A DNA stretch of 64,000 nucleotides from Craspedostauros australis (GCA_026770025.1 JAMXDE010000005.1:806001-870000); one strand, 5' to 3'. Positions 33,440 through 44,888 are shown, counted from the stretch's first letter. Notes: a model not told the origin generated them from the sequence alone. Translations and numbers: made by a program.

Positions 33440-34005
33440 GCAGCGGCATCTACACCAAGAAGGCACCATGCCAAGAGCCAGACACTTCCTTCACAGTTCA
33501 GAATACCACGCAACGATCGTTTTTGGATCGCGCGAAAAGGCCAACAGGAGTCATGGCAACTGCACCCCATATCTGATTTTCCACGCTTGTACAAGTATTG
33601 TTTTCCTATTTCACATTTCATCAATTTCATTTCGTAAACATATATACTATAGATAACCATGTGAGACAGACGACGAGAGAGCGTATGGAGGAGAGGGAGA
33701 GATCCACTCGAGTGCTCCATGCTGGAGGGCCTGTCTGCTCATTCTTCTTGCTCCGTCACTGTTGGCATGACGCTGGGTCACGAATTCGTCTTGAATAATT
33801 TGGCGCCAGAACGTCGAAGAACGTGGAAGATGGGAAGCGAACGACGAAAAAACATGCCTTCCATCCACAGCCACCGCAATCTACCCAAGCACCGTGATCA
33901 TCCACGCTGATACTGCTCCCAGCCTCTTCCCGTCCTTGAACTTTGTGCAATCGAGTGCACTTCTCTCTCTTTGGAGATTATTTGAGATACGTGCGCTTTG
34001 CAACG
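33033..34005. other. Intergenic with a CAG/CAT repeat
   Basis: A (CAT)n(CAG)n microsatellite lies at about 33401-33450. It makes long Ala, Gln, Ser or His runs in every frame, including a 184-residue minus frame that I regard as spurious. No gene is recognised. Confidence 0.5.
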
Positions 34006-34298
34006 ATGACAATTGACTTTTTGCAATTGATGAAAGAGGAGAGACGCAAGGCCCGCTCAAAGAAGAAGGCGACACCCAAAGAGGATCAGGCCGAAGACGC
34101 CGACGCTCCTGCCATCGCTGCGAGCGTTCCCAACAAGTATGATGACCACGATGGCGCAACGAATGCTTCGTCCACCACCCTCCATCAGAGTCATGGACCA
34201 GCCATCTCCGTGAATATCCAACGCAACGTTCCTATGTGGAAACCCAAAGGTAGTTCATCGTCGCTCTTGCAACTGGAACGCTTGATTGCACCTGCACG

Positions 34299-34335
<37 letters not shown>

Positions 34336-35031
34336 CCAACAGCAGCTACGACTACAACGGCAACCACAACCGCAACTGCAGGAAACACCACGCCGCCTAA
34401 CACAATCCGATACTTCCCACAGGTCATCTCGGACGACGATGAACAACATCTATCGGCGTGGCTGGACGAGTTGGAGAGCTCCGACGATGGTGTGCAATCC
34501 TGGAAGACGATGAAGTACGGCAAGAGGCGTGTGGCGTTGTTTTCGGCGACACCCGATCTGCCGCAACCTCTGCAGGCTATTGTAGATGGGCTGGTGCAAG
34601 CTGGATTGTACGCTGCGGAGCAGGCGCCCAACCATGTTCTCATCAACGCGTATGCGCCGGGACAAGGCATCATGCCGCACACGGATGGGCCATCCTACGT
34701 TGCGTGCACGTCGACACTGTCGTTGGGGAGCTCTGTGTTGCTGAATTTCACGAAAGCAAGAAGTAGCACAAATGATGTAAATGAAGCGGTGAGAATAACA
34801 TCATCCGCAGACAGCCGCGAGGGTCCCACGCAGGTGCTGCTGCAGCCAAGATCGTTGATTGTTTTTTCGGAAGATGCGTACAGCGATTACTGTCACGGGA
34901 TCACCCCAGACATCATGCGTGAAACTAGCACGGCGTCGTGCATCAACGCTCCCGAAGGCACGATTGTGGATCGTGGCCATCGATACTCATTGACCTTTCG
35001 GCACAAGTTCGACAACACAACCATGCTGTAG
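34006..35031 (+). CDS. ALKBH6-like 2-oxoglutarate/Fe(II) dioxygenase
   Basis: A 341-residue single exon from ATG 34006 (MTIDFLQLMKEERRKARSK, A at -3); the longer frame would need a TTG. The N-terminal ~120 residues are low complexity, including an Ala/Thr tract made by a GCA repeat. The jelly-roll domain shows NHVLINAYAPGQGIMPHTDG with the metal ligands H225 and D227, then STLSLGSSVLLNF, VLLQPRSLIVFSEDAYSDY and the distal ligand in CHGI (H297). VDRGHRYSLTFR follows, whose Arg residues bind 2-oxoglutarate. The order and the wording PGQGIMPHxDGP are those of ALKBH6. It is likely nuclear or cytosolic and acts on nucleic acid or on a protein; the substrate of ALKBH6 proteins is not settled. All visible catalytic residues are present. 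Confidence 0.85.
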
Positions 35032-35718
35032 GTGTTCTGGAGCTTGGATCAGCGCAACACAGGAAAAGACCTTGATCCTGGAGTCACGAGGTACTTCGTA
35101 TTCCACCGAGGGCTGGCTGGCAATGACGCTGGGCCCCATTGTTGTGCAGAGCGATGCACCAAGCTTGCATCGCATGAAATCAAACAGAACAGGACCTTTG
35201 CAAAAACACAACATAGATCCACAAACGTGGAACTGTATTGCATTGACTTGATGCACATTAGGTTTCGGTTCTCCTAATTGCTTAACAATGACGAAGAGAT
35301 TTGATATGCACCACAATCTCGACTCCAATTCCTTCTCTTGTGGATTGCTATCGTTGTCTCGTTATACCACAGAGAGTCTTGGTTGTCTGTCAGGGTGTGC
35401 GTTGTTTGCTGTTTGCCTCGTGAATGGTCTCGGCAACATGCGAAAGGCTCTTGCTCGATCTATAGATACATGTCAGACACCGCATCGAATTTCTGATCAT
35501 CGCCGCCATCATCTGCAGTTGTTGGCTTCGCAATATGCGTCCAACCGTCGCAGAGGAGAGGTATCAACAATCGTCCCATTCGGTGTTCGGCGCCGTCATT
35601 CGTACGACAAATATCGAGCAAGCGCAAATCACACAGGCTATCAGGTCTCATCCCTCTGCAAACTCACCGGAAGCATGCGTTGCAGTGGCCTCCCGATTGC
35701 ATCTTTTTGCTCGATCTA
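35032..35718. other. Intergenic between convergent genes
   Basis: No gene is recognised; only short frames in all directions. Confidence 0.4.
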
Positions 35719-36436
35719 CTAATCAAGCTGGTCCTTCAGGGCGCTGAGGTTGTTCTTGATGACCTGCATGGCCTTGGAGCGCTTGGCAGCGTACTTGCTG
35801 AACAGGTCCTGTTGCCGTCCGGACCAAATCTCCACGTTGGAGCCGTCGGAGCTGGCGCTGACGGTCACCTTGATGGGGTAAGAATCAACGCGGTTTTCGA
35901 TGATCTTGTGGCCAGGAAAGACTTCTTCAACGCACGATCGTGCTGTCGAGTATTCCTGCTTCCCCCCGTCTCAGTTGCGGCACTGTTGCGTTGCATTGCA
36001 TTGCATTGCATACGTAGAGTATAAGAGTATGATGTGGCGTGTACGAGTACGGATATGGCAGAGTCAGCAAACACGGTGATTTGTGTGTGATAGTCATGGT
36101 GTTGTTGTTGTTGTTGTTAATGTCAATAGCGATAGCAGAGATGGCATGTGTCAGCATGAGGACGGATACCACCACAAGCATTCGTTGCGTCCTCTCCCAA
36201 TGCTATTCTCGCAATAGCAATGGAGATCACATGCACACACATGCACACACATGCACACACATGCACACACACATTCGAGCACATACACGGCAGCAAGGAA
36301 GAGAATAAGGTTGAGGAGGCGAACGCAGCCAGACCGGCGGCCGCATCGCTGGCTCTGGATCATGCCGTTTGCCGTGCTTTCCAATCTCCACTCTCTGCTC
36401 ACTTACGTAGGTGACTGTGAACACTGGTGGAGACAT
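35719..36436 (-). CDS. Small Rdx/SelW-like protein, two exons
   Basis: Exon 1 is 36436-36407 (MSPPVFTVTY), with a perfect donor GTAAGT at 36406. The intron runs to 35956 and ends AAGCAG. Exon 2 is 35955-35719, starting EYSTARSCVEEVFPGHKI and ending SALKDQLD. Both junctions are phase 0 and give an 88-residue protein. The predicted order is strand (VFTVTYEY), helix with FPG, strand (DSYPIKVTVSA), strand (NVEIWSGRQQDLF), helix (KAMQVIKNNLSALK), which is the thioredoxin-like Rdx layout of SelW/SelT relatives and the right length. The usual CxxC/CxxU loop is absent in this model; only one Cys remains. A further small exon inside the intron, which also holds a TGCACACA microsatellite, cannot be excluded. 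Confidence 0.5.
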
Positions 36437-37275
36437 GATGATGCTGTTGCTGATGCTTTGTGCTTTGTGCTTTCGTTTCGGCTGCTCTTGGTTTTTATGA
36501 ACTCGGTGAGGTTCGTCGTGTTCACCCAGAAGAAGAGGAGTACAACTGCAACTCACGTGGTATCGGACGAACGCGACAGGGTTACTTGATCAGAATTCGG
36601 ACATCGCCGACAAGGGGAAGATGCAAGCGCAGAATTGTGTCGAGGAAGGATGCCTGGGCAGGTTTCGCCCACGTTTCGATGCCGCCAAAGACACAACCGC
36701 CATCATCGCCTCCTTCTGCACACGGGACTCGCAGTCACGAGCATCAACAAGAACAACTCCAACAACCACAACTTCTCAGTCATGGATACCCACATCGTCG
36801 AAAGTTGGCGCGTCTGACTCGATGGATGAGTTCGCAAGGGCACGCGACCACAGTCTAAGCGGAAGCGCGAGTTCTGCGAGGTCCAGAGATTCTGGTTTGG
36901 GAAGACGACCATCCCGACTAAGAAATTCGTCTGATGTGCGTCCGTAGAGCAGCCAGCCGAAACAACAACAAGAAGATCAAAGACGGTGATGAACAGGCCG
37001 ACCATGACGATGGCGATTTTGCCTGCCGTTTGTGTGATGGATCAGCAAGGGTCAGGCCTTGATCTCTCGTCGCGGAAGACGACACCAACAACCGATAGCA
37101 CATCAACTTCTGCGATACTCGTGCTCTGGACGATCAACGATCCTGGTGGAAAAACGTCCATCAAACAAAACAGAACCAAACCAAACCACAGCACAGCACA
37201 TCAAGGACACGTGATCGTGCACACGTTGGAATCCAACCCAACTACGCTAACAATTCTCCAACACTCAACATCACA
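36437..37275. other. Divergent intergenic region with one small doubtful ORF
   Basis: Lies between the starts of the Rdx-like (minus) and NDUFB10-like (plus) genes. A plus frame 36621-36947 (MQAQNCVEEGCLGRFRPRF, 108 codons) starts at an ATG with A at -3. It ends in a Ser/Arg-rich tail (SGSASSARSRDSGLGRRPSR), and no domain is known. It may be a small gene or chance. Confidence 0.35.
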
Positions 37276-38011
37276 ATGCCAACAAGCGGTCCAGCATCCG
37301 GAGTTGTCGAGAAGGGCAGATATCATGAGGGTAGCATGAAACCATTCTCTCATGAAGAGCTCGGTGTGAAGGTGAGCATGCGCTTGCTTCTTGTGCTACT
37401 GGCGTGACTGTCACTGTTGCTGTTGCTCTTCTCATTGCAATGGGCATGGTACAATGGATGCGATGGAATGGTTGCGGAGTCGAATCTGATTGCAATACCC
37501 ATCACACTCTTCGTGGTTGGGGATGCGCAGATTCCGAGCTTCCTGCCCTGTGAACGAGGGGAAAATAGAATAACCAAAAATCATCATGAAATACTCCTGT
37601 CACTTCGTTCCGTCCCATCACCGCTCACGCATTTGCGCAACTCGGCTCCACTTTGTTCGATGATGCCTGATACCTCGACTGCCACACTCCAATACCTCCT
37701 ATTCTATGCTAATATTGTGCTGCGATTCGATTACATGTACTATTGCATCGTCCATTACGCAGAGCGGGCGTGCCAAGGACCCAGTGAAGTACCTGCTGTC
37801 CACAGAACAGCGGGCACGTGAGCGACAGATTGCATACGAGACCGTGCGTCTCCTGCGTGAGGATGTGATCGAATGCTACCGCCGAGAGGGTGTGAACCAT
37901 TACGAAAACTGCAAGGACGTGACGGAGAAGTACTACAATGTTGTGATCAAAAAGGACATGGGACAGCTCCATCCCAAGTGGGCTGACCCAGCCAAGCACG
38001 ATGGTTGGTAA
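37276..38011 (+). CDS. NDUFB10-like (PDSW) accessory subunit of mitochondrial complex I, two exons
   Basis: Exon 1 is 37276-37371 (MPTSGPASGVVEKGRYHEGS...ELGVK). The intron, 37372-37762 (GTGAGC...TTACGCAG), is phase 0, and exon 2 is 37763-38011 (SGRAKDPVKYLLSTEQRAR to HDGW); total 114 residues. The identifying segment is LLREDVIECYRREGVNHYEN followed by CKDVTEKYY. NDUFB10 has the same C-x11-C (CQQREGQNYQQNC in animals, C..REGPNHYQAC in plants), expected to form a disulfide in the intermembrane space. The role is assembly and stability of the membrane arm. Without splicing the second exon has no sensible start, so the intron model is well supported. The protein is shorter than animal NDUFB10 (about 170 residues), like other algal versions. 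Confidence 0.75.
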
Positions 38012-40295
38012 TTCGACGGTTGGATTTTGGATTGCACAAATGCTCGTGCGTTCGCGGCAGGAATGCTTCCGACCACGAAACAAACATTCGCGAGAGTGGG
38101 CACGTGCATGACCCGATGCTTCCGACTTGAACCCTGCACGGAACGAAGCACGGAACGGCTGTATTTGGTGGGTATGGCCTCGGACACTCGATGGTTACAT
38201 ACCAAATTCATCGTCGCGAAGGAAAGATCAGAAGTGGTATTGCGCATCCCGCAGTTCCCTTCTCTTCTCTTGAATACCATGGCAGGGTACCATACGGCTT
38301 GCACGAAGACATGACTGCAGCAAACAAAAACCAATGAAAATAGAAGACGAAGAAACATGCCGTGCAACTGGTCAAGAACATGAATTGACTTGTGCTTGAG
38401 CTTGATCTTGCGCCAGTGGATGGATGGAGTGCTGTGTTGAACGTTTGCGGACTGGCTCTTTGCATGGATCGTTGCAACCTCCAATCAAGCATGCGCAGAA
38501 TGGCAATAGGCATCCGCAGTACTGTTGTAGAATACGATCTATTATAATAGTACTCAGTTGAGTGGTTGAGGTTGATGCGAGTTCAAACTTTGTGTGTGTT
38601 GCTGCACATGTTTCTCATGTCCTCTGTTGCTGCCACTCAACCCTCCAATGCCAAGTGGACATCATCTTGCGGACACACGAACCCAGTTCTCACGCACGCT
38701 TGGACCTGCGTCCGTGGAAAGCAGAGAGAGAGAGAGAGAGAGAGACCGAAGAAGATTGCGTTTAATAGTCCCGTCCAGACGGCCCACCGTTTTGGCGCCA
38801 AATCCCTCTTGATTCCCTTTCTCGAACGACAATTGTTTCGCAAAGAGTTTCGCACTATCATCGAGACAGAGGGACAGAAAGATGATTGGGCCGACAGCTT
38901 CTTGCGGAAGTCATGAAACAGAAGGAAAGCGGTTGTGCCCATCCAGATCGGGCTCCGACAAGCCCAAAGCAGACGCATCTCATGAATCGCCGCCGAGGCA
39001 AGTGAATGAAGGAATGGAATCACAAGTGTGCGATCTACGAGTCATAAAATATAGTGGCGGGAGATGGCAGATTAATGTCACGGTGTCATGATGCTGCGGG
39101 ATACCCTGTCAGCTTACGGCAACGGCGACATCACGCCTCATTCATTCAACCCTTCGCCAATGCCATCGGGTCCAGAAATGCCATTGTGACCATCTTGTGT
39201 GCCTCTCCAGTTCGCACATTTCGAATGTTGTGATCGCCACCTCTCCTGATCCACAAGGCAAGACAAGACACAGAACACAAACAACGACCAGAAGCGGTTT
39301 TGTGAGGATTGGATTGATAACCGTTGGAAGGAGATATTTGCATGTGGTTGGCAATTTTTTACACGTCAGACCATAGTCGGATCTTGCAGTTAACCGCCCC
39401 TGCGAACCAATCGAACGCGATGGGCGTCCACATGGGCTGTTTTGGTGTCATGTGCCTTGTTTTTGCATGGGATGAGGTTGGATGTGCGCGCAGTGGAGAG
39501 AGTATTCATACGGGAATGCACGAGTGATCGGAAGAAGCAAAAGAACATGGAGAAATTGCGCAAGGGAGGAGACAAGCGCCATGGACGCTGCGCGCGAAAG
39601 AGTGAGAGGAGAAGTGCGATTGCGGCTGCGATCGCAAGGCAACCACGGAACCGCCTCCCTCGCGTGGCAGTCGCGAGCGCTTGAATGTGAGTGGACTCCG
39701 TTTCGAGAATTGGTGTCGAGCTGAACACAACAGGGAAGCCGATCATCCACTTCACTCTCATCGACACCAACACAAAGCCTCACACACAAGCCAACACCGA
39801 CACCAACCAACCGGGGAGTACCCGCACGAGTATCAGCAGACAGAGAGGATTTCAAATTGGCCAATTTTTCGAATCAAGAGTCTTGGGCGTTTGAGTGGTT
39901 GAATCAATCAAGACTGATCTCATACCATACTCCTCCCATACTTCCCATACTTCCCATACCACACATATCACGCATATCACCCAGACTCTGGAGGACCCAA
40001 TTGTGCTCAAACAGCACCACACAAGATCAGCAGCACGGTCCTCTTCCCCTTCCCTTGGCTATTCATCAGGTGCTCTGTGGATTGCATCGCGTCTCCTTGC
40101 TCCAATTGACAACCGTTTGAGCCTCATCGCTGCGCTGTCGATCATAAATCAACAAAAAAGTGCAATTCAAGTGGATTACTACTACGTGTACTCTGCCTAC
40201 TCCATCATTGCAGCATCACACCGACTCGCACCAGCATCCCAACAACAGCTTCATTATTGACGTCAACACCACTGTCAACATTGTCAACATCCACC
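38012..40295. other. Long stretch without a recognised gene
   Basis: About 2.3 kb. A GA microsatellite lies at ~38726-38744. A plus frame 38575-38916 begins with a hydrophobic segment (VQTLCVLLHMFLMSSVAAT) that could pass for a signal peptide, but it runs through the microsatellite and has no domain. A TCCCATACT-type repeat lies at ~39930-39960 in the leader of the next gene. Nothing else is seen. Confidence 0.4.
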
Positions 40296-42296
40296 ATGTT
40301 CCTGCTTCGACACCACAGAGGGCCTTCGGCCAATCCCCTTGCCAAACTACGAGTGCAAGTCCTGCCAATGCTGCTGATGGTGGTGGCACTACTGCCATCC
40401 TGGATGACGAACTCGATGGCGTCAGCACAAGCACCGCGGAGGAAGATCGAGCCATTTACGGTGGCCGTGGGGAAGTTCGCGACAGAACCATCCACCACGG
40501 ACGCATTGCAGATACGCAACCTGGTGGAACTGGGGATGGCAAGCTACTTGCAGCAGTACCAATGGGAGTTTGGTGGACAGTTCGACTTCCTCGGACTCAC
40601 GAAGATCACATCCGACTACAACACCCAAGTGCAGGAGGCGGCGGTCACATTCGGCGGTGGTCTCGTCTACTTCACGGATGACACGCCCGACTTCGCCGTC
40701 CCAGTGGACGACGCCTTCATGGACATTGTGTACCAAAGCGTCATCGACAATCAACGCATCCTCGATGAGCTGCGAACCGAGTTTGCCTTCGTCACGTACT
40801 TCAGGTTGCAGCGGCATGACACCGCGGCACCGACACTCGCTCCATCCCTATCGCCCACCACAACGCAGAATCCCTCGCAGAGTCCCACAATGGCAACGTT
40901 GACCCCGACCGGAAACACAAACACGGACGGCAGCGCCGATTCTGACGACGAACAGACGACTGATCCAGACGGTATCGATCGTTCACCGAACGCTGTGCCA
41001 TCTGATGATGAGCCGTCTCTGATGCCGATTGTGCTGATCTCCGTGGGAGCCGTCGTACTCCTCTTCGTCGTGGTCTCCATGTACCTCTTTCGGCGCAAAC
41101 ACCGCGCGGCACAGGTGGATTCGGCCTCGCTTGATGGAAAAGGCGCTGCGAGAACGTCCAGGATATCGAAGAATGAGCTGGATGTCACCCAATGCGATGA
41201 ATCGTCGCCCATCTCCAATCGCAAAACATCGCCTTCATCATCTGGGGATCACAGCAGTCACTCTCACACAAGCATCAAGAGCATGAAAAGCAACGACAGC
41301 AATGACCAGCACGCAAGTGACACGATGAAACTGGCGGCCATCGGCAGCACAGACGTGGAGAACAACTTTGGTGGCTTCAACGACACCGATGAGAGCGACG
41401 ATGACGACGCTGACGCTGATGATTTTCACAGACCTGCCAACGCAGGCGAGGGCAATAATAGCAGCGAACATCACGAGCAACACAACAGCTCTCACTCCTA
41501 CCCGTCTCTGTCGAGAATGCTGGATGCATCCAATTGGTTCTCGTCCAGCAAACCGGACAGCCCAGTGAAAGTCAACACGGTGCCGGATGCGCAGCCAGCC
41601 GGCGATGTGGAAGCCAACCGCGCATCACTTCCGCAACAATCAAGTGACAACCGCAACGATTACAGCCTGGACACCAGCACCAGCTTCTCAGAATCGCTCT
41701 TCAGCGAGCCCAGCCTGATCGGCGTCAAGTCAATAGAATCCTTCGAGGAGAACCGGCGCAACGTGCACCTGCGCAAGGACATGCTCACCACGCCCCGCGG
41801 CCCGTCTGACAGCCTCAGGTACTGGCAGCCGCAGATCGACAAATCCAACAAGTGCGCGCTGGCCCCCACCGATGTCTCCGCCGCAACGCTCGCCATCGCC
41901 GACAGGGAGGATCACGACGACGAGGAACGTCATGCGACGGCGCCCGGTGGCATATCCAACGCTCCCATCCCACAGATTCGCTTCGACCGCGGGCACATGC
42001 TGCACGACTATGCTCGCCAGACCAAGCAGCATTCGTCTTCGGAGACGGACACGTTCGGCGCCAACGAAGAAGATCTGTGGGATCCAGATGACGCGAGCCT
42101 GGGAACCAGCGGAGGCGCAGACATGGAAGTCCGCAACCTCAACCGCGACGAGCAGTCCATGCTCAACAGCGCAGTGCGCAATCAGTCCTACAAGATGCAG
42201 CAACTGCGAAGTCCAGAGAACAACGCGCGCGGTGGCGGTGGCCACGTCGAGGGGTTCCGTCGCAATCAAGGATTCGACTTCGATGCATCATTTTGA
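40296..42296 (+). CDS. PT-linker type I membrane protein (paralogue of the gene at 28.3-29.8 kb)
   Basis: A 666-residue single exon from ATG 40296 in a perfect CCACCATG context; the frame upstream would need a TTG. The signal segment is at ~20-45 (LPMLLMVVALLPSW). In the ectodomain, VELGMASYLQQYQWEF and EAAVTFGGGLVYFTDDTPDF, then a helix (FMDIVYQSVIDNQRILDELR), match in order the ectodomain of the paralogue. A short Pro/Thr/Ser linker (~175-220) precedes the membrane helix (~242-264, LMPIVLISVGAVVLLFVVV). The long acidic Ser/Asp/His-rich tail carries IESFEENRRNVHLRKDMLTT-P, the same K-D-M-L-x-T-P element as the paralogue, and ends near the C-terminus with a second basic patch. The function is unknown; a surface receptor or adhesion role is a guess. 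Confidence 0.75.
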   Translation: MFLLRHHRGPSANPLAKLRVQVLPMLLMVVALLPSWMTNSMASAQAPRRKIEPFTVAVGKFATEPSTTDALQIRNLVELGMASYLQQYQWEFGGQFDFLGLTKITSDYNTQVQEAAVTFGGGLVYFTDDTPDFAVPVDDAFMDIVYQSVIDNQRILDELRTEFAFVTYFRLQRHDTAAPTLAPSLSPTTTQNPSQSPTMATLTPTGNTNTDGSADSDDEQTTDPDGIDRSPNAVPSDDEPSLMPIVLISVGAVVLLFVVVSMYLFRRKHRAAQVDSASLDGKGAARTSRISKNELDVTQCDESSPISNRKTSPSSSGDHSSHSHTSIKSMKSNDSNDQHASDTMKLAAIGSTDVENNFGGFNDTDESDDDDADADDFHRPANAGEGNNSSEHHEQHNSSHSYPSLSRMLDASNWFSSSKPDSPVKVNTVPDAQPAGDVEANRASLPQQSSDNRNDYSLDTSTSFSESLFSEPSLIGVKSIESFEENRRNVHLRKDMLTTPRGPSDSLRYWQPQIDKSNKCALAPTDVSAATLAIADREDHDDEERHATAPGGISNAPIPQIRFDRGHMLHDYARQTKQHSSSETDTFGANEEDLWDPDDASLGTSGGADMEVRNLNRDEQSMLNSAVRNQSYKMQQLRSPENNARGGGGHVEGFRRNQGFDFDASF

Positions 42297-42530
42297 AGCT
42301 GATATGCCGCAATTCATATGTTTTTTCAGTGGATGTCGCGTCGCCATGACGCGCAGTGCTCGGCTCTACATCCGGACCTGCAGGCATGGTACCTACTCCA
42401 CTGTGTACCATACACTACCATATTTCACAATCAAGTTCATAATACTATTCTAAATCAGTTCTATTAGTAGGTGCATTGGACAACCAACAACCCGAAAGGC
42501 AACTGCACTCTGTGGCATATCGTTAGTTGC

Positions 42531-43677
42531 CTATTGGATCATCGACAGCACCTCTTTGATGGCAGCTGCGATGTCGTTCTTTTGTGCATCCTTGTAGCCC
42601 CACTTGTTGAAGAAGTCGATCCAGTACTGTACCACCACCACCACCACCACCACCACCAACAACAAAATAATAGTAATAGTCATGATAGCGTGCAATGGAT
42701 TCAGGGTCGAGTAGAGTGTGGGAATGTGGAGATAATACAAGAGTGAGGTTGGACACCTCTTCCATTTGCTCCCACACAACACGCTAAAGCTGCAGATAGT
42801 ATCGTACAAATACATACCTTGATCTTTCCATCGTCCGTTGTTGCAGCATCTGCTTCCATTTCAGCAACTGCCAGAATCGCATCGCAGTTGACCTTCACCA
42901 TCGCATCCAGTGTTGCGAGGTTGGCGAGGATCTTGATACCTCGGTTCGCTGTGATGGATGATTGGACTTGCAACTCTTCATCCTCATGCATCGTCTTCAT
43001 CGCCGTTGGCATAACGACATTCATGCCTGCAGTGGGTGAAACATTGGTCGGCATCGCAAAGTGGATCAACAGATATGAAGCGAGTGGATGGATTGGATGA
43101 AACAATGGGGGAACTGGTGATGAGAGGGACAATGCCAATCGATTATTGTCTCCGATCCTCAAACAAATGCACAGAATTACAAGAACATCCTACTCGCGCT
43201 GTGCTCCATTCTGATACGACCGCATAACTTACATGCGAGAGGGACCAGTTCATCCAAGTTGGCTTTCTTCATTGCTTTCTGCAATGGCGTAGGAACCTCC
43301 TGCTGATCGGCAGCCGTATCGTCACCTTGGATGGTCAAGTACGAAACGAAGAATCCGCGAATGCCATCGGAATGCGAGAGCTGCGCTGCGATCAGTTCTT
43401 CCACCTGTGCACCATCGCTTTGCGCGGGAGGAGATTCCATCATTGCGAGTGCAAGATCGGCACCGTACTGCACCTGTTGCATGAAAGGATCGTTGGATAG
43501 CTGCCCCACAGATGGCAACGCGGCAGATGAGTCGGTCGTCATGAATCTTGATGTGGCCCGGAGATCCCTGGCTGGGCCATGAATTGCGAAATGTCCCTCA
43601 TGTCGACGCGCCAGGAAGGCATCCACGATCAGGAGAGATGAAAGGCAGTGGATAAAGATGAACGACGGAGGCCGCAT
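42531..43677 (-). CDS. Probable plastid-targeted protein of unknown function, three exons
   Basis: Exon 1 is 43677-43233 from ATG 43677, exon 2 is 43026-42818 and exon 3 is 42626-42531. The introns are GTAAGT...CTGCAG (206 bp, phase 1) and GTATGT...GTACAG (191 bp, phase 0, with a GTG repeat). The product is 249 residues. The N-terminus MRPPSFIFIHCLSSLLIVDA is a signal peptide, followed by F-L-A-R-R and a basic, hydroxylated stretch. A Phe at the predicted cleavage site is the hallmark of diatom bipartite plastid targeting. The mature part is mostly helical: DPFMQQVQYGADLALAMMES, LQKAMKKANLDELVPLAC-MNVVMPTAMKTMHED, ANRGIKILANLATLDAMVKV, YWIDFFNKWGYKDAQ. The reading frame is kept at both joins. 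No family name is known to me. Confidence 0.7.
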
Positions 43678-44888
43678 TGTGGACGAACGACACACGTGGG
43701 GGAGTCTTTGGTTCAAGGGAAGCGCGGTTGGTTTCACTTTTGTGAGACGTTGTGCCAAGTCGCAAAAGGATGGATGAGCTGTTCGTTTGTTGAATCCGTC
43801 AAGTTGCGGCAAAACATATAAACATGTATTTATCTTGAATACGTGACTGAGTACTGTTGTTTCAAGAGGTTCTTGAAGAAAGTCATGCGTGAATCATTAA
43901 TGTAGTATATATCGTGAATGCCGTGTATTACACGATTGTATCCAAACTTGTTTGCATCGGCGTTCTTGTGGTCTTGCTTGGCCACATGAAAGTACACACA
44001 TTCGCATTACTACACGTAGCGTCGCTCGTGGTACAGAGCAGATCGGGATCTCCGAGTTCCACCATAGAGTAGCTCGCGCTTCTGCCAATTGCTCTCGATG
44101 CTTGTGCTGTATTTTCGTGTGGTATTTTAGGTGCTCTATGGTTAGAGAGGAGCAGGGTCTCCCTCTGCTCTGCGATTTTGAGGTCGCGATCTGGCGATCC
44201 GTCTTCGTGATTGCAGTGACAGCTGGTTGGTGAAGGCCAGTGATGGGGTGTTCTCTCCGAAATGGGGTCAAAATGAGAACATCCTTCTGTCTCTCCTGTG
44301 TCGCCATCTGTTCCGTCTTGTGAAGGTCATGGGAGAGAGAAAGAAGTGGTTGGCTGGCGAACAGCTGGAAGGAAAAGATTCACAACCACACAGTCCTCCG
44401 TGGTATCCCTCGCGTGGAATTCAACTGAAACACTTGGCACCGAAAGAGGAACAACATCGATGCGAAGAAAAGGAACAGGGAGGGGGGGGGGATGCCAACC
44501 ACCTCCACTCACAATGTTCCCAACAATCCAATCCAATCCAACACAGCAGAGCAGAGCAGAGCAGAGCACCAAAGACTAAGAAGAGCAATAAAAGCAACAA
44601 GAGCAGCAGGAAGAGTGCAGCTCCTGACCACAACAGCACTCCGTCTCAAAGCAGCGACGACGGTGACTGCTCTCTGCTTCTTCTTTGTCGCGACTGCATA
44701 AGAGCTGGAGAGGTGTCGACAGGATCACATCCACATCCACATCCACGACTGCGGCAACGCAACAGTTCCAGTTGGAGGGAGTTCGAGTTCGAGTTCGAGC
44801 GGTCGAAGCATCTCACGACCCAATCCAAACCCCAGACATCTCTTAGTCGCAGAGCACTGCGTTTGCCATTTTCATCGGCACATCCTCA
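43678..44888. other. Divergent intergenic region
   Basis: About 1.2 kb between the starts of the plastid-type protein (minus) and the protease (plus). It has a G run at ~44482-44491, an AGAGC repeat at ~44545-44565 and a TCGAGT-type hexamer run at ~44782-44800. A 279-residue plus frame (44227-45066) overlaps the protease start in another frame and is judged spurious. Confidence 0.4.

Noticed and set aside
33166-33720. 184-residue minus frame with an Ala tract
   Set aside because: The open frame depends on the CAG/CAT microsatellite; no domain.
36151-36402. Cys-rich minus frame (RCGRRSGCVRLL) as a middle exon of the Rdx-like gene
   Set aside because: It could be spliced in phase, but it runs into the TGCACACA microsatellite, and no donor gives a sensible fold. 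The two-exon model is simpler.
38575-38916. Possible 113-residue secreted protein
   Set aside because: The hydrophobic N-terminus is suggestive, but the frame runs through a GA microsatellite and has no conserved part. Left as unproven.
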